From assembly GCA_024760905.1 (NCBI GenBank), contig CM045733.1, positions 20,905,001 to 20,969,000 of the forward strand: DNA of 64,000 nucleotides, read 5' to 3'. This stretch comes from Plotosus lineatus. Its lineage: Eukaryota; Chordata; Actinopteri; Siluriformes; Plotosidae. Position 1 is the stretch's first letter. The number at the start of each line of letters is the position of its first letter. The position numbers were made by a program, and so were the translations under genes. The notes under the pieces were generated by a model. That model worked only from the letters and a program-made list of their open reading frames with translations. It had not been told where the DNA came from and did not search any database. Shown in pieces: positions 22,487 through 33,609 of this stretch.

Positions 22487-22690
22487 TGAGGGCGGTAGGT
22501 TTGTGATTAGCATGCCGCACACAAACAAGGTCCTGGGTTTGAATCCCAGGCTTGGATGTTTCTGTGTGGAGTTTGGATGTTCTCCTTGTGGTTGCGTGGG
22601 TTTCCACTTGGTACTCCAGTTTCCTCACAAAGGCCAAAGTGCTGCCCATTAGGCTAACCCGCTGTTCCAAATTGGCCCTAGGTGTGAGTA
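22487..22690 (+). mobile_element. SINE-B copy, 3'-truncated
   Basis: Head with B box GGGTTTGAATCCCAG near 22536. Body TTTCTGTGTGGAGTTTGGAT, GGTACTCCAGTTTCCTCACA, GTTCCAAATTGGCCCTAGGT. It stops before the GCGATGGCC tail block. Confidence 0.85.
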
Positions 22691-23989
22691 GGTCACTTTT
22701 CATTCAGTACTCATTTACATGAAAAGTTGGTCCGTAGAGTATTTCCGATGTGTAGGCGTGGCTAATCTGATGTACATACTCATGCACAGTAAATTTAATC
22801 TGATTTCAAGTATAAGCATATGCAGTATGTGTGTCCAGAACAATAGCCTCAGGCTCCTGGGGATAAGCCTGTTCTGTTGGTAAATGTACTGTCATCTTAT
22901 TTGTGTGAACTTTCATGCACACACTGCCCTCAGATTTTTACTTCTACTCACAGAAAGGAAGCATATGTCCTCGTTATCTATGTATGAGCTCCATCAGGCC
23001 ACAAGCAAACCATACACAATCTACTGAAGCAGAGTAGCTCATCACAGTGTAGCCTCATACAGCACTGGAACATCTTTCAGGCCTGATAAGCCTGACAAAA
23101 AAGTGCAAACACCATTACTTTACAACATTAAACAATGAGGTGGTGTTTGAACTTGTAATGAAGGCATCTGCAAAGGACATGTACAGTAGTGTAATTGCGC
23201 TACATTTAAAAGAAAGAGACAGATAAAAATGAACTAGTTTATTCTAATTAACTGCTTGGATGAAACTGTGGAGAAGAGCAGATGGGTACATTCACCCTCA
23301 TCTCAGACTAGAGCATTTCATCACTTGTTAATTTAATGTGGCAGAAAGTGAGAGAATGAGGGTGCATGTGAGAGAGAGATTACAGCCCTAGTGCTTTCTC
23401 ACTCCTGTCTCTGTGCCTGTGAACACGACACATTATGAGGCAAGCACGGATGTGCTGGGAGCTGATTGTTCAATTATGAGAAAATGAAATAGATGGGAAT
23501 GTGGGAGTGTGGAAGCTTATGTTTTTTCAAGCAGTGGTTGTTAATAGGGTCAAGAAGGTGCGGCAAATCAGCGAATCGTGTCATTTGTTGCTGATATCAA
23601 CTCTTAGAACCAAAGATAATATTAAGGAAAAATAAAGTGTTTGTGAAGTAAACAAATACTAGAACATGAAGCAAATAAAACCCATGAAAGTGCTCTAAGT
23701 GGACAACAAAATACTATAAAAATAATTCTGTTGATGAGTGAGTAGGCTGTTAATAGAGACAAATTAAACTGTAGCATAAAATATATGTTTTCGGACTATT
23801 TTGTGATGATTTCACAATAAACGGTCAAATTTTACCAGCAAACATGGATACGGTTAATGATTTTTGAACACATAGGAGGGTTACACCGAAAAAAAAAAGT
23901 ATAAATAAAAGTTTAAGGATGGTATTAAAGCAACATAGGAAAAAAAAAAAAGACACAATTTGTGAGTATTTGTGGAAAGTAGAACGATA
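22691..23989. other. unassigned non-repetitive stretch
   Basis: No gene or repeat family recognised. The part at 23390-23500 has mixed composition with AGCTGATTGTTCAATTATGAG, possibly conserved non-coding sequence. Confidence 0.35.
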
Positions 23990-24295
23990 TAGTGGTGACG
24001 TGGTTAGCACTTCCATCTTACAGCAACAGCATCCTAGGTGTCTGTGTGGAGCTTGCATGTTGTCCCCATGCTTGTGTGGGTTTCCTCCTGGTGCTCCCTT
24101 TTCTTTCTTCTGTACAATGACATTAAACTAATTGTGCACGCTTGCTTGCCTATAGATGTCCATGTACGTGTGAATGATAGTGTGTGTTGGCCCTGCGATT
24201 GTCTGGCGAGCCATTCTTAGTGTAAACCCGCCTTTGTCCAAAGTCAGATGATTAACTTCAGCCTTCCTGCAAACCTTGTAAAAATGAAAATATTA
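23990..24295 (+). mobile_element. SINE-B copy
   Basis: GACGTGGTTAGCACTTCCAT head, TCTGTGTGGAGCTTGCATGT, GTGGGTTTCCTCCTGGTGCT, GGCCCTGCGATTGTCTGGCG, CAGCCTTCCTGCAAACC. The B-box stretch is partly deleted. Confidence 0.8.
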
Positions 24296-24604
24296 TTATT
24301 ATTAAATTTGTAGGCGGTTAGGGTTCCGTGGTCAAGGCTCTTCTTCTTCTTTTCGGCTGTTTCCTTCAGGGGTCACCACAGTGAATCATCTGCCTCCAGC
24401 TTCATGGAAGTCATACTAATGATTCGCATGTTTGGTTTGGCATAGGTTTTTACATTGATGCCCTTCCTGACACAACCCTTAACAAGGGGAGAAACACGCT
24501 GATGGCTATGCAGCTACTCTCGTTGAAAGTCAGCAATGCTTCTTTTACATGAGCCTCTCACCATAGACAGTGAGAGACATGGCTGGCCTTTGATAACCCA
24601 GTAA

Positions 24605-25160
24605 TACCCCCATTTTACTGGAGCACGGCAGACTTATGGAAGCAAAAATGTTGTCATCCGCAACCGTTCCGCAATTATTCCCTCATCTTTGGTGTCATTC
24701 CGTGTAATTCCGTAGTTATTCCTCAAGTCTTTCTCCACTTCTGTATGCTTCCGGCAGGCCGAAATATTCTGTGAACGTGCTTTTGAAAACGTTCAAAAGC
24801 ACGTTTACGGAAAAAAAAAATTCGTGAGCATTCCGTGAGGTCACTTTGCCGTACTTTGCCGTACCTGTTTCGCACATGCTGTGAACGTTCCGAGAGTGTA
24901 AGAATTTCCACTTTTCCGTAGGATTTTCACCCATTTTCTGTGTAAAAACGGTGAAGCTCTTCTGTAGACTGTGTTCCATGCCTTTCCACTACACGATCCT
25001 TGCATGCCGCAGTCCAGTGAAATGGGGGTATAAGAATTTCCACTTTTCCATAGGATTTGCATCTGTTTTCTGTGTAAAAATGCTGAAGCTCTTCCTTAGA
25101 CTGCGTTCCGCGCATTTCTGCTATGATCCTTGCATGCCGTAGTCCAGTGAAATGGGGGTA
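24605..25160. mobile_element. 556-bp inverted-repeat element (MITE) inside SINE-A1
   Basis: It starts TACCCCCATTTTACTGGAG and ends in the inverse of TACCCCCATTTCACTGGACT. Flanks TAA (24602-24604) and TTA (25161-25163) fit a 3-bp TWA target (PIF/Harbinger style) with one mismatch. ATACCCC ends with a TA target are an alternative. No transposase. It includes a 14-bp-arm hairpin (24774-24805) and two tandem 130-132-bp units at its right end. Family not recognised. Confidence 0.75.
24899..25160. repeat. two tandem 130-132-bp units ending in the element's terminal repeat
   Basis: Unit 1 (24899-25030) and unit 2 (25031-25160) both run TAAGAATTTCCACTTTTCC to CCAGTGAAATGGGGGTA. By eye they are about 85-90% alike. 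Unit 1 therefore ends in an internal copy of the terminal inverted repeat. Confidence 0.9.
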
Positions 25161-25380
25161 TTAGCTGCACTGGGGGGACAGTGACAACCTTGTGGAGAGT
25201 GGGACTTAAAACCCCAACCTTAGGATCAGTGATCCAGCACCTTTTACCACCAGGCCACCACTGTCCCACTGTTCAGTGGTCAAGGCTCTGGGCTGATAAA
25301 CCAAAGATCAGAGATTTAAGAACCAATACCAAAAAAACTCCTGTACTGTATAACATTAGAATGTGTTACTGTTGAATCAT

Positions 25381-25383
<3 letters not shown>

Positions 25384-25424
<41 letters not shown>

Positions 25425-25443
25425 TTCTTCTTCTTCTTCTTCT
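25384..25443. repeat. (TCA)n(TTC)n trinucleotide repeat
   Basis: About 40 bp of TCA followed by about 20 bp of TTC, at the 3' tail of a reverse SINE-B. Confidence 0.96.
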
Positions 25444-25462
25444 ATTTAATCCAGGGTCACTC

Positions 25463-25577
25463 TCTTGCTCATTCAATTCCCAAACCGCTTGGTCCTATTA
25501 AGATTGTGGGCAAGTTGGCACCTATCTCGGCTAACAATGGCAGTGACCCTCAACAGCTCACTGAACCATCACAATTC

Positions 25578-25654
<77 letters not shown>

Positions 25655-25855
25655 TTTATACTTGAGAGCAATCTGAAACAGCCAACTAGCCTGCTGTGCA
25701 TGTCTTTGGGCTGCAGGAGGAAACCACAGTACCTGAAGGAAATTCACAGGGAGAACATGCAAACTGCATACAGAAAAAAAACCTTTACCCAGGACTTGAA
25801 TCCAGGAGCTTCTTGCTATGAGATGTACTAACCACTGTGCCACTTTGCCACCACT
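25463..25855 (-). mobile_element. SINE-B copy with internal (AC)n
   Basis: Reverse orientation: CTCATTCAATTCCCAAACCG tail, CTTGAGAGCAATCTGAAACA, AACTAGCCTGCTGTGCATGT, TTTGGGCTGCAGGAGGAAAC, GACTTGAATCCAGGAGC (reverse B box), and ACTAACCACTGTGCCACTTT for the A-box side. A 74-bp AC tract (25579-25652) has expanded inside the body. Confidence 0.85.
25579..25652. repeat. (AC)n microsatellite
   Basis: 74 bp of uninterrupted AC inside SINE-B. Confidence 0.98.
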
Positions 25856-27173
25856 TTAGTTTCAGATAGTCTTAAATTAATTGCTCAGGAATACATCATG
25901 GTTGGAGAGTAAGAGATTAATGCCTGCACACCACATGGCAATGAAAAAGATATCATTCTCACCGGAGGACGTTTCTAACTTTTCTAGGACTTTACTTATT
26001 TTCCCACATTTGTCCATGTTCTCCTTTTTCTGTGACCATAAAATTTCACTTTTTTCCTTTCTGCATAATATGTGGAAAAACTGAAAGCTTCAACACTGTA
26101 ATGGTTTACATTTGCTTTTAGCCCACATGACCCACAGTTTAAGTTCTGCAATGCAGCACACCTTGCCTGAGTGACTGCTCATCTGTAACGCCACAGATGG
26201 GTGCACTCACACCTGCAGTAGGCCTCAGGACACCAAACAGTGTATGAATGGGAGATGAAAGAGTGCAGTGGAGGATAGGACAAATGGAGTGAGAAATCTG
26301 CTCTCACCAGGTCCTACTCACCCTCCTTTTGTGCTCTGAGTGTGAGGAGAACTGGCACATCTGCTCCTCTTCATATACAAACCTTGAACTCAGCCTGCTT
26401 CCTGTCTCTCTTCTCCTCTTAACATATATGAGCGGATAAGGATATTTTCCATATAAGTTTCCAACTGCAGTCTGCAAGGACTGTGCTTTCAAATAATGGG
26501 GAGAAGAAGTGAAAGCCTAGCTGTAAAAATGTTTTATAGGAGAGGAGGATAGAACACAATCGTTAATTTGGTAATAATGATGACATATCACGGAGAAAGA
26601 GAAGTTGATGTAGAGATGGAAAATAAAGAGTGGCAAAGCCATTTGGAGTTATCAGTACAGTATGAGGCTGTGCACCATTTATAGGGGCCGATGGAGGCTT
26701 ATCAGTACCAGGCATTGCTGCCTGTTTCAGCATTTAACAAGCTTTACCTTCCGTTTCATTTCTATCCTTATATATATCAATACTCAACCAGATGCTGTGC
26801 AAAGAGGGGATGAGGATCATGGTGAATAAATCACATTCCGTGATGTCACTAAAATCATCCCAACTGCTTGCATTCATGGATACACTCTAAAAAAAATATA
26901 TTTATATCATGATTTGGTGGACAATTAAAAGTTCTTAGCCTCTTGAAGGATCTTGTGAAACATTATGTTTGGACTTCTACATAAAAAAGTGTTTCCCAGA
27001 GTCACAATTAAGAAGCATTTTGAACTTTGAAAGGTCTGTAGGTGTAGGTAGTATTAAGAATAGTGTTCTCTATTCTTTTATGGAAGAAAGTAGCTAATGC
27101 ATATTCAGAAAGACACGCCAAATATATTGCATAAACATGAAAGAGTTTCTAAAGAGAATTCTTTTACAGGGGC
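25856..27173. other. unassigned non-repetitive stretch
   Basis: No gene or repeat family recognised over 1.3 kb. Frames are short. 26640-26760 has mixed composition and could be conserved non-coding DNA, but I have no direct evidence. Confidence 0.35.
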
Positions 27174-27420
27174 AGCAAGGTGGTGCAGTGATTAGCATAG
27201 CCGCCTCACAAGAAAGCCTGGGTGCAGTTCTTGGGCTCTGGCTTTTCTCTGTGGAGCTTAGGCCCCTAGCTGTGAGTCTGAATAGTTAGAGTGTGTTGCC
27301 CTGAGATGGCCTGACAAGCTGTCCAGGGTGTATTCTGCTCTCACCCAGAGTCAGTTGAGATTGGCACCAGCCTCCTGCAAATCTAATTAAGATTAAGCAG
27401 CTTAGAAAATAAATGAAAGA
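27174..27420 (+). mobile_element. SINE-B copy, internally deleted
   Basis: Head GGTGGTGCAGTGATTAGCAT (A box), TCTCTGTGGAGCTTAGG, then a jump to GAGATGGCCTGACAAGCTGT, CCAGGGTGTATTCTGCTCTC and tail GATTAAGCAGCTTAGAAAAT. The central block is missing. Confidence 0.82.
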
Positions 27421-27475
27421 TGTTTTTTTTTGTTTTTGTTTTTTTTTTACAGGAAAAATTGTCACAGTGGTTATG

Positions 27476-28770
27476 AAAAAGTGGTTTTAAAAAGGGGACC
27501 AGAGGGTGTATTCCACTCTTCAGCCATCCTGGGAAGTCTATCCTGGGGTTTGAAAAGGAGGATCTGACCGATGGTCGACTCAGGACAAATGATGTGGTTT
27601 TACTCCTGGCACTCTCAACCAGCTCGATACACTCTACAGGATCCTGGAGGGAGCATGGGAGTTTACCCAATCTTTCCACATGTGTTTTGTGGATTTAGAG
27701 AAGACTTTCGACCGTGTCCCTGTGGCTATCCTGTGGGGAGTGCTCTGGGAGTGTAGTGTACTGGTATATTTGGTCTCTGTATCACCAGAGCCAGAGCTTG
27801 GTCCGTATTGCTAAAAATAGGTTGAATTCGTTTCCAGTAAGGGTTGGAGTCCAACAAGGCTCTCTTTTGTCACTAATTCTGTTCATAATTTTTATGGACA
27901 GTATTTCTAGATGAAGCTGTGGCATTGATGGTTTCTGGTTTGGTGACTATAGACTCTCTCTCATCTCTGATTTTTGCAGATGATGGTTTCCTTTGGGCTT
28001 CATCAATCTGAGACCTCCAGCTCTCATTGGAGTGATTTGTAGCCGAATTTGAAGCAGCCGGGATGAGAATCAGCACCTTCAAGTCTAAGGCAATGATTCT
28101 CAGCCAGAAAAGCATATAGTACACCCTCCAGGCCTGGAATGAGGTCCTGTCCCAACTGGAGGAGTTAAAGCATGCCGGGTTCCTGTTCACAAGTGAGGGA
28201 AAGATGCAGCAGGAGTTCGAGAGGTGGATTGCTGCAGCCTCTGCTGTAAATCGGAAGTTATACCAGTCTATTGTGGTAAAGAGGGAGCTGAGCCACAAAG
28301 CTAAGCTTTCAATTTACCAGTCGATATATGTTCCAACGCTCACCTATGGTCACAAGCTAGTGACCGAAAGAATAAGATTGTGATATAAGCAGCTGAAATG
28401 AGCTGCCTTCACCGGTTGGCGGGGCTCTCACTTAGAGTGAGAAGCTCAGAAATCTGGAAGGAGCTCAGAGTAAAACCGCTGCTTCTCCACATTGAGAGGA
28501 TCCATTTGAGGTGGCTTGGGCATCTGGTTAGAATGCCTCCTGAATGCCTCCCTGGTGTGGTGTTTTGTGCATGTCCAATTGGGAAGACACCCCGGGGTCG
28601 ACCCAGAAAATATTGGAAGGGTTATGTCTCTCAGGTGGTCTGGGAATGCCTTGGTATCCCTCTGGAGGAGCTGGAGGAAGTGGCTGGGGAGAGTGACATC
28701 TGGACCTCATTGCTTAGGCTGTTGCCCCTGCGACCTGACCCCGATTTAAGCGGATGAAAATGATGATGAT
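27476..28770 (+). mobile_element. LINE-E fragment (RT to 3' end), degenerate
   Basis: Across all three frames the plus strand reads LYRILEGAWEF, MCFVDLEKTFDRVP (27681-27720), ILWGVLWE, VSPEPELG, SYTSLLW and SLRVRSSEIWKELRVKP. The C-terminus is best preserved (28398-28757). It ends in GCGGATGAAAATGATGATGATGG. Clade not assigned. This LINE is common in fish. Many stops and frameshifts. Confidence 0.82.
28398..28757 (+). pseudogene. LINE-E C-terminal protein remnant
   Basis: A 119-codon open stretch with HRLAGLSLRVRSSEIWKEL, HIERIHLRWLGHLVRMPPE, IGKTPRGRPRKYWKGYVSQV, LGIPLEELEEVAGESDIWTS and LLRLLPLRPDPDLSG. This is the fish LINE C-terminal domain that directly precedes the tail. Confidence 0.85.
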
Positions 28771-28877
28771 GGTGGTTATATTGATTATTTAAGAAATAGA
28801 CATAAAGAATAAAAATATTGGTGGAATAACTAATTTTTATTACTTGTCAATAAAGTCGAGAGAGTTTAAAGCAAATA

Positions 28878-29155
28878 GTGATCAGTGATTGGTCTGTAAG
28901 ATCAATGATGATCAGTGATAAAATTTTGGGAAGAATGGTTCATTGTTGGGAAGTATGGTGATTAGTGATCAGTCTTGTTGCCAATGGTTATCAGTGATTG
29001 GTCACTGGGAGCTATGATGATCAGTGTTTGGTCATTTGGAAAGATGATTCTCAATGATTGGTCATGAGGAACAATGGTAATCACTGAATGATGATTGGGA
29101 ACATCAGTGGCCACTGATTACTTGTTAAGAACTCATGATGATGAGTGGTCAGTGA
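28878..29155. repeat. decayed minisatellite, about 33-bp period
   Basis: At least seven diverged units built on GATGATCAGTGATTGGTCAT then GGGAA. Unit starts are visible near 28879, 28907, 28966, 28985, 29017, 29049 and 29079. No uninterrupted frame, so it is not a protein repeat. Confidence 0.75.
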
Positions 29156-29288
29156 TACGCTTGCATAACGACAATATGTGAGTCTACCAAAGCTGCTCCC
29201 TTAATCTCTTAATCTGTATAGCCAACAGGTGTGATATGAACTGGGAAATGCACTAATCTTTTAATTGATTTGTTTGTGTGTTTGATTA

Positions 29289-29359
<71 letters not shown>

Positions 29360-30343
29360 AACAAATCTAACATCAAAGTGGTCAGGGGGGCATAATCTTC
29401 CTTTTTGAATTTATTATTTTTAGAAAATAATTTTGCTGTCGCCTATGTAACATTTCAGCATGGGTCATAAATACATTTTGTCATACTTCATTATAATTTA
29501 TTCTTTACAGCAAAAATAAACTCAACAAAAATAAATTTAAATGTTCTTAACCGCATGTGGGAAAACACATTTTGATTGCATTGCAAAATGATCTTGAGCA
29601 TTGTGTAATACAGCGGTAATTTGATTTCCACATTATTTGGAACAATAGGTCGATAGGTCCAGCTGTTAAATAGAGAGACAGAGACAAAGACACAAACTCA
29701 GTATGTGCGAATGAATTTCCCATTAGTGTAGGTCATTGAATTAATTTGAGAATGACATTCAATGCAGCTCTTCCTGAGTCCTGTTGCATGTGGTGGGTTA
29801 CGTATATATGGCAGGATGACCAATGCTGCAAGTGTTGTGCAAGTTTTCACTGCGGTGACATGATTCTGTTTTATTTTTTCGCAAATCCAGGCTCATGTGT
29901 TGAATAATTTATTACATTATAGTGTGTGAAAAAGTGCATACTACAAAGTATGCACATTTATGGGAAGATCCCATCTATCTGTAGGACATGAACAAATGAC
30001 CCCTGCAATTGTAGTGGACCATCCAGAGGGAACTCGGCCAATTTAAAAGGTGGAAATTCCATTAAAAGATTAATGTAAGGCAGGATCCTGGATCCTTGTG
30101 GACTTGTAGGGCACTCATCGGAATATAGATTGTAAATTTCATTTATTGGCTAAAATATAGTATATGTTTCACCCTCTCAGCAGTCTTTTTTTTTTAAATA
30201 AGGGTGTGATAAATCTATTAGCTTTAATATAATACTGGTGTTTGAGCTGTAAAATAATAATTTATATTTATTATAAATCAATCTTTGTTTCTTTCCTTGC
30301 TCCTTTTTGGTGACTATGGTGTTGCTATTATAATAGTAATATT
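29156..30343. other. unassigned stretch with poly-A/(TA)n
   Basis: A19 (29288-29306) runs into a TA tract (29306-29354). The rest is AT-rich and unrecognised. Confidence 0.45.
29288..29354. repeat. poly-A followed by (TA)n
   Basis: 19 A residues then about 48 bp of TA. Confidence 0.97.
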
Positions 30344-30470
30344 TTCATTCATTCATTTGCCAAACTGATTATACTACTAGAGTTACAGGGAGGCTGGAGC
30401 CGAACTCAGTCAACTCAAAAGGTGTGGTACACACTGACAAACTAACTGCTATGCCACTGTGCTGTCCACA
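30344..30470 (-). mobile_element. SINE-B copy, internally deleted
   Basis: ATTCATTCATTTGCC tail, ACTAGAGTTACAGGGAGGCT, GTGGTACACACTGACA, then directly ACTAACTGCTATGCCACTGT of the A-box side. Confidence 0.7.
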
Positions 30471-31233
30471 GTAATATTAATGATGGTTAATTCATATTGT
30501 GCTTGAACCCAATGTTTTGAACTTTCTTGTTGTTGAATAATTGCTCCTACATTTAAGCAACGGATGGCTATTTGTCCTTGCACTATCAATTAGACATCCT
30601 AGTTTTCATACTTATTAGTTTTATAGTGGAGTTGCATGCTCCACTAAAAATGCACTTTTCACATTTATTGACAATATATTTTGCGTATGGCGGTGAGCTA
30701 GCATTTAACACTTAAACAGAAAAAAGTGGAAAATAAATTGTAAAAAATATTGAATTAATGAACATGGGGCCGGTGGCGTAGCAGAGTGCAAAACATGAAC
30801 AAATAAATAAAACAAATTAAAACGAACAAAGAAACAATTTGACTCTGAGAAATCTGTGATGTCGCCCTCTAGGCAGCGCCATCTTGGAGTTGTCATGTTT
30901 AATGTAAAAGGACATGAAGCATAATAAAATTTATCCTTTTGGTATCATTTGTTAAACATGCTACAGAGCATAAAATCTTAGGCACAAACATTGTAAACAT
31001 TAACTTAGGTACTGTACTGGAATAATAATCGAAAAATACTTTAATACTAGTGCTTTACAACAGTATACGCTGTATAATGTTTATATTTTATCATCAGTAA
31101 ATATAACAGTAAAAATTTAAAAGTTTTTCTTAATCATCACTACAGTTTACTACATTAATACTGTATTGATGAGTAAGACTGTCTATAGAAAGTGTTTCAG
31201 AAGCATATTTTAGAGCATATAATAGATACACAG
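30471..31233. other. unassigned AT-rich stretch
   Basis: Only a short match to the SINE-D head (GGCCGGTGGCGTAGCAGAGTG, 30769-30789) stands out. Nothing else recognised. Confidence 0.4.
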
Positions 31234-31235
31234 TA

Positions 31236-31984
31236 CAGTAAAACCTCCGCTGACGAAAGCTTAAGCTCACGAACTTTTCGCCTCAAGAACATTAAATTTG
31301 CGAGCATATAGTCTCTGCTGACGAACTAGTTTTCGGCGGATGAATCAAACCACGCGGTCGAACAGCGCCACGGTGGCGGCCACGAGAAGCTGACGCATGC
31401 TCATGGCGTCCCAGTTCGTCACCCCCTTTCTTTGAGTGCGGAAGTGGTTTGTGTTTGATAGACATTTTGGACCATATTGAGTGTACTTTTGCTATTATGG
31501 GACCGAAAAAGACCCCACCACAGGCGGAGATCATTGAAAAACACGAACGAGGTGTGCGTTTGTGTGACTTAGCGTCCCAGTACCAGTACGCTAAGTCTAC
31601 CATTGCTCCCATCCTTAAGAACAAGGAAGCTATTAAGGGTGCGTGTGTGGCTAAGGGTGTTTCCAAACAGTAAGTCCCTCCCTCCCTCCTCCTCCCACTC
31701 CATTCCATCAAGCCATCAACTACCATCACAAAGGTAAATAAAACGACTTTATTATACAGTACAGTTTATTTCTTTAATTACAATACAATAGCACATTTAT
31801 TATACATAAAATAAGGTATATTTTTGTGTAGTTTTAAGGCTTATTAAGTAGAAAATTATGTTTTATGGGGACCTGGGAACGGATTATTCTCATTTTAATG
31901 GTTTCTAAATGTTCGGAAGACGAACTTTTCGCCTTACACACACTTTCTGGGAACCAATTATGTTCGTGAGCTGAGGTATCACTG
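31236..31984 (+). mobile_element. Tigger (pogo-like) deletion derivative
   Basis: Starts CAGTAAAACCTCCGCTGACG and ends in the inverse of CAGTGATACCTCAGCTCACG. TA on both sides (31234-31235, 31985-31986). Subterminal CACGAACTTTTCGCCT is present at the left end and, inverted, at the right. 749 bp long. It keeps the N-terminal DNA-binding region of the transposase but lacks the catalytic domain. Confidence 0.87.
31449..31673 (+). pseudogene. Tigger transposase N-terminal helix-turn-helix remnant
   Basis: Residues MGPKKTPPQ (ATG at 31497), then EIIEKHERGVRLCDLASQYQ, STIAPILKNKEAIKGACVAK and GVSKQ, then a stop. This is the pogo/Tigger CENP-B-like helix-turn-helix (EIIEKHERG.....A..Y..S.STI..ILKNKE). 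The second DNA-binding half and the DDE domain are absent. The likely start is the 31497 ATG rather than 31449. Confidence 0.85.
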
Positions 31985-31989
31985 TATTT

Positions 31990-32121
31990 TACTTCCGGTT
32001 GCTCATTCGTGCATGTAATATGATAAATGGGGTTTTACTTCCAGGTACAGAACTCGCGGATTATCTTCATTCGTGGGTGGGGCCGGAACCGAACCCCCGC
32101 GGATATCGAGGGCCTACTGTA
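31990..32121. mobile_element. solo terminus of another Tigger-like element
   Basis: The segment ends AACCCCCGCGGATATCGAGG then GCCTACTGTA. Reversed, it starts TACAGTAGGCCCTCGATATC, a Tigger-like terminus next to a TA. I see no matching opposite end. Confidence 0.5.
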
Positions 32122-32156
32122 TATATATATATAATAGAAAACACAATAATAACTAC

Positions 32157-32157
<1 letters not shown>

Positions 32158-32207
<50 letters not shown>

Positions 32208-32235
32208 TATTATTATTATTATTATTATTATTATT
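32158..32235. repeat. (ATA)n(ATT)n trinucleotide repeat
   Basis: About 50 bp of AAT followed by about 29 bp of ATT. The two halves are self-complementary, so the tract is palindromic. Confidence 0.98.
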
Positions 32236-32342
32236 GCAGTAATAACAACAACAACAGTACAAATAATTACATTAATGATAGTAAACACTGAAAAGTATGA
32301 AGGGAATGAATTTGTTAACTGTACCATATTCAAAAGGGAGTG

Positions 32343-32889
32343 TAAAGAAGAATAATGTTATTTAATCCCACATCATTCCGGGTCTCTGAGTTTTGCTTGA
32401 TGGCCGTTTTTGGGCAAGTTTGTTTTGGTAACATATTACTTCCATTTTTGTGATGAGTTTAATGGATTTAGTGGGATTTTCAAGGTTTTGTAAACCACCC
32501 TCTGCATTACTTTGTCCCTGACCTGTCGGGAGAGCTCCTTGGTCTTCAAGGTCTCACCTGCTTATTGGCGCCACTTGATTAGTGGTGTCGCAGACTCTGG
32601 AAACGTTCAGAACAGGTGATATCTGAAGATGCATATGAGATCATGTGACACTTAGATAGCACATAGGTTGACTTCAATGAACTAATGAAATCTGAAGAAA
32701 ATTGGTATCATCAAATCTTATTTAAGGGCTTCATTTCAAATTTTGTTCTGGTCAGTTCCATAAAATCCAAAGGAAAAAAAAAAATCCATTTTAATTACTC
32801 TCTGTAATGCAAAAAAAAAATAAAATAAAAATAAATAAATAAAAAGGAAAAAATGCCAAACAGGATGAATATTTTTGCAAGCCACTCTA
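32343..32889 (-). mobile_element. Tc1-like transposon remnant
   Basis: The minus strand near 32350-32555 reads LKTKELSRQVRDKVMQR, YKTLKIP, SQKWK then TNLPKNGHQAKLRD, with stops. This is the N-terminal helix-turn-helix region of fish Tc1-like transposases. The right end GAATATTTTTGCAAGCCACT is the usual outer terminus of such elements. The catalytic part is deleted. Confidence 0.8.
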
Positions 32890-33609
32890 CACACTGGCAG
32901 GTACACGTAAAACAGTCACTTGCTCTAGATGTCTGCAGGACATGCAGAACATTCTGTGCCTATGATTGAAACTATGTGCTGAATCAAGATGACAGAATCT
33001 GTTTCAGATGCAAGTGCAGCATTTTATTTTCCATCTTCCCTCTGCATACCCTCCTCTAAACTATTTCTTCATCCATTATTCCTCTTTATTCTTGCAAATA
33101 ATCTATATCTGCAGCACAGAATCCATCTAAAGTGGTAATCAAATAGTACTGAGATACAAGGCGGCATTGATAAGCACTGTGACAAGCCTTTTTCACGGCC
33201 ATCTTCACAACATAATGTTTTGTGCGCCACTGTCATTACTACCCACTGCTCACCACATGTAAAAAAAAACAAAAAAACAAACAAACAAACAAACAAAAAA
33301 AGCTATTCCTGATGTGGACAAAGATTAAACGATTTTTGAAGTGCTCTTTTTCTTGTACCAAGGTGAACACATTGAACAATGTTGAACATTTAAGAAGAAA
33401 CAAAAGAAAACAAAACAAACAACAACATCAGCAACAACAACAAAAAACCAAACAAACAATCTGATTCACAATATTTCCTCCAAATATCTCAAAATAGACA
33501 TTTAAAGAAGTGGTGTGGTTGTCCCTGTTACATTTTTTTTTTTTGGTTTCCATAGAAACTGAACAAACCTTTTGATTAAAAATCATGAAATTGACCAAAG
33601 GACTGTGAT
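32890..33609. other. unassigned stretch
   Basis: AAAC-rich simple sequence at 33259-33300 and 33395-33460. Otherwise unrecognised. Confidence 0.4.

Larger units (their letters stand above)
24342..25275 (-). mobile_element. SINE-A1 with 14-bp target duplication, split by an inverted-repeat element
   Basis: GTGGTCAAGGCTCT flanks it (24328-24341 and 25276-25289). The left half carries the A1/RTE tail in reverse (TTTTCGGCTGTTTCCTTCAG, GGGTCACCACAGTGAATCAT) and body up to TTTGATAACCCAGT. The right half resumes with TAGCTGCACTGGGGGGACAG and a decayed head near 25190-25260. Its tail is closer to the RTE LINE end than other A1 copies. Confidence 0.92.

Noticed and set aside
28878..29155. CRISPR-like or protein-repeat array
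   Set aside because: Units are diverged, directly adjacent and without unique spacers or an open frame. It is a decayed minisatellite.
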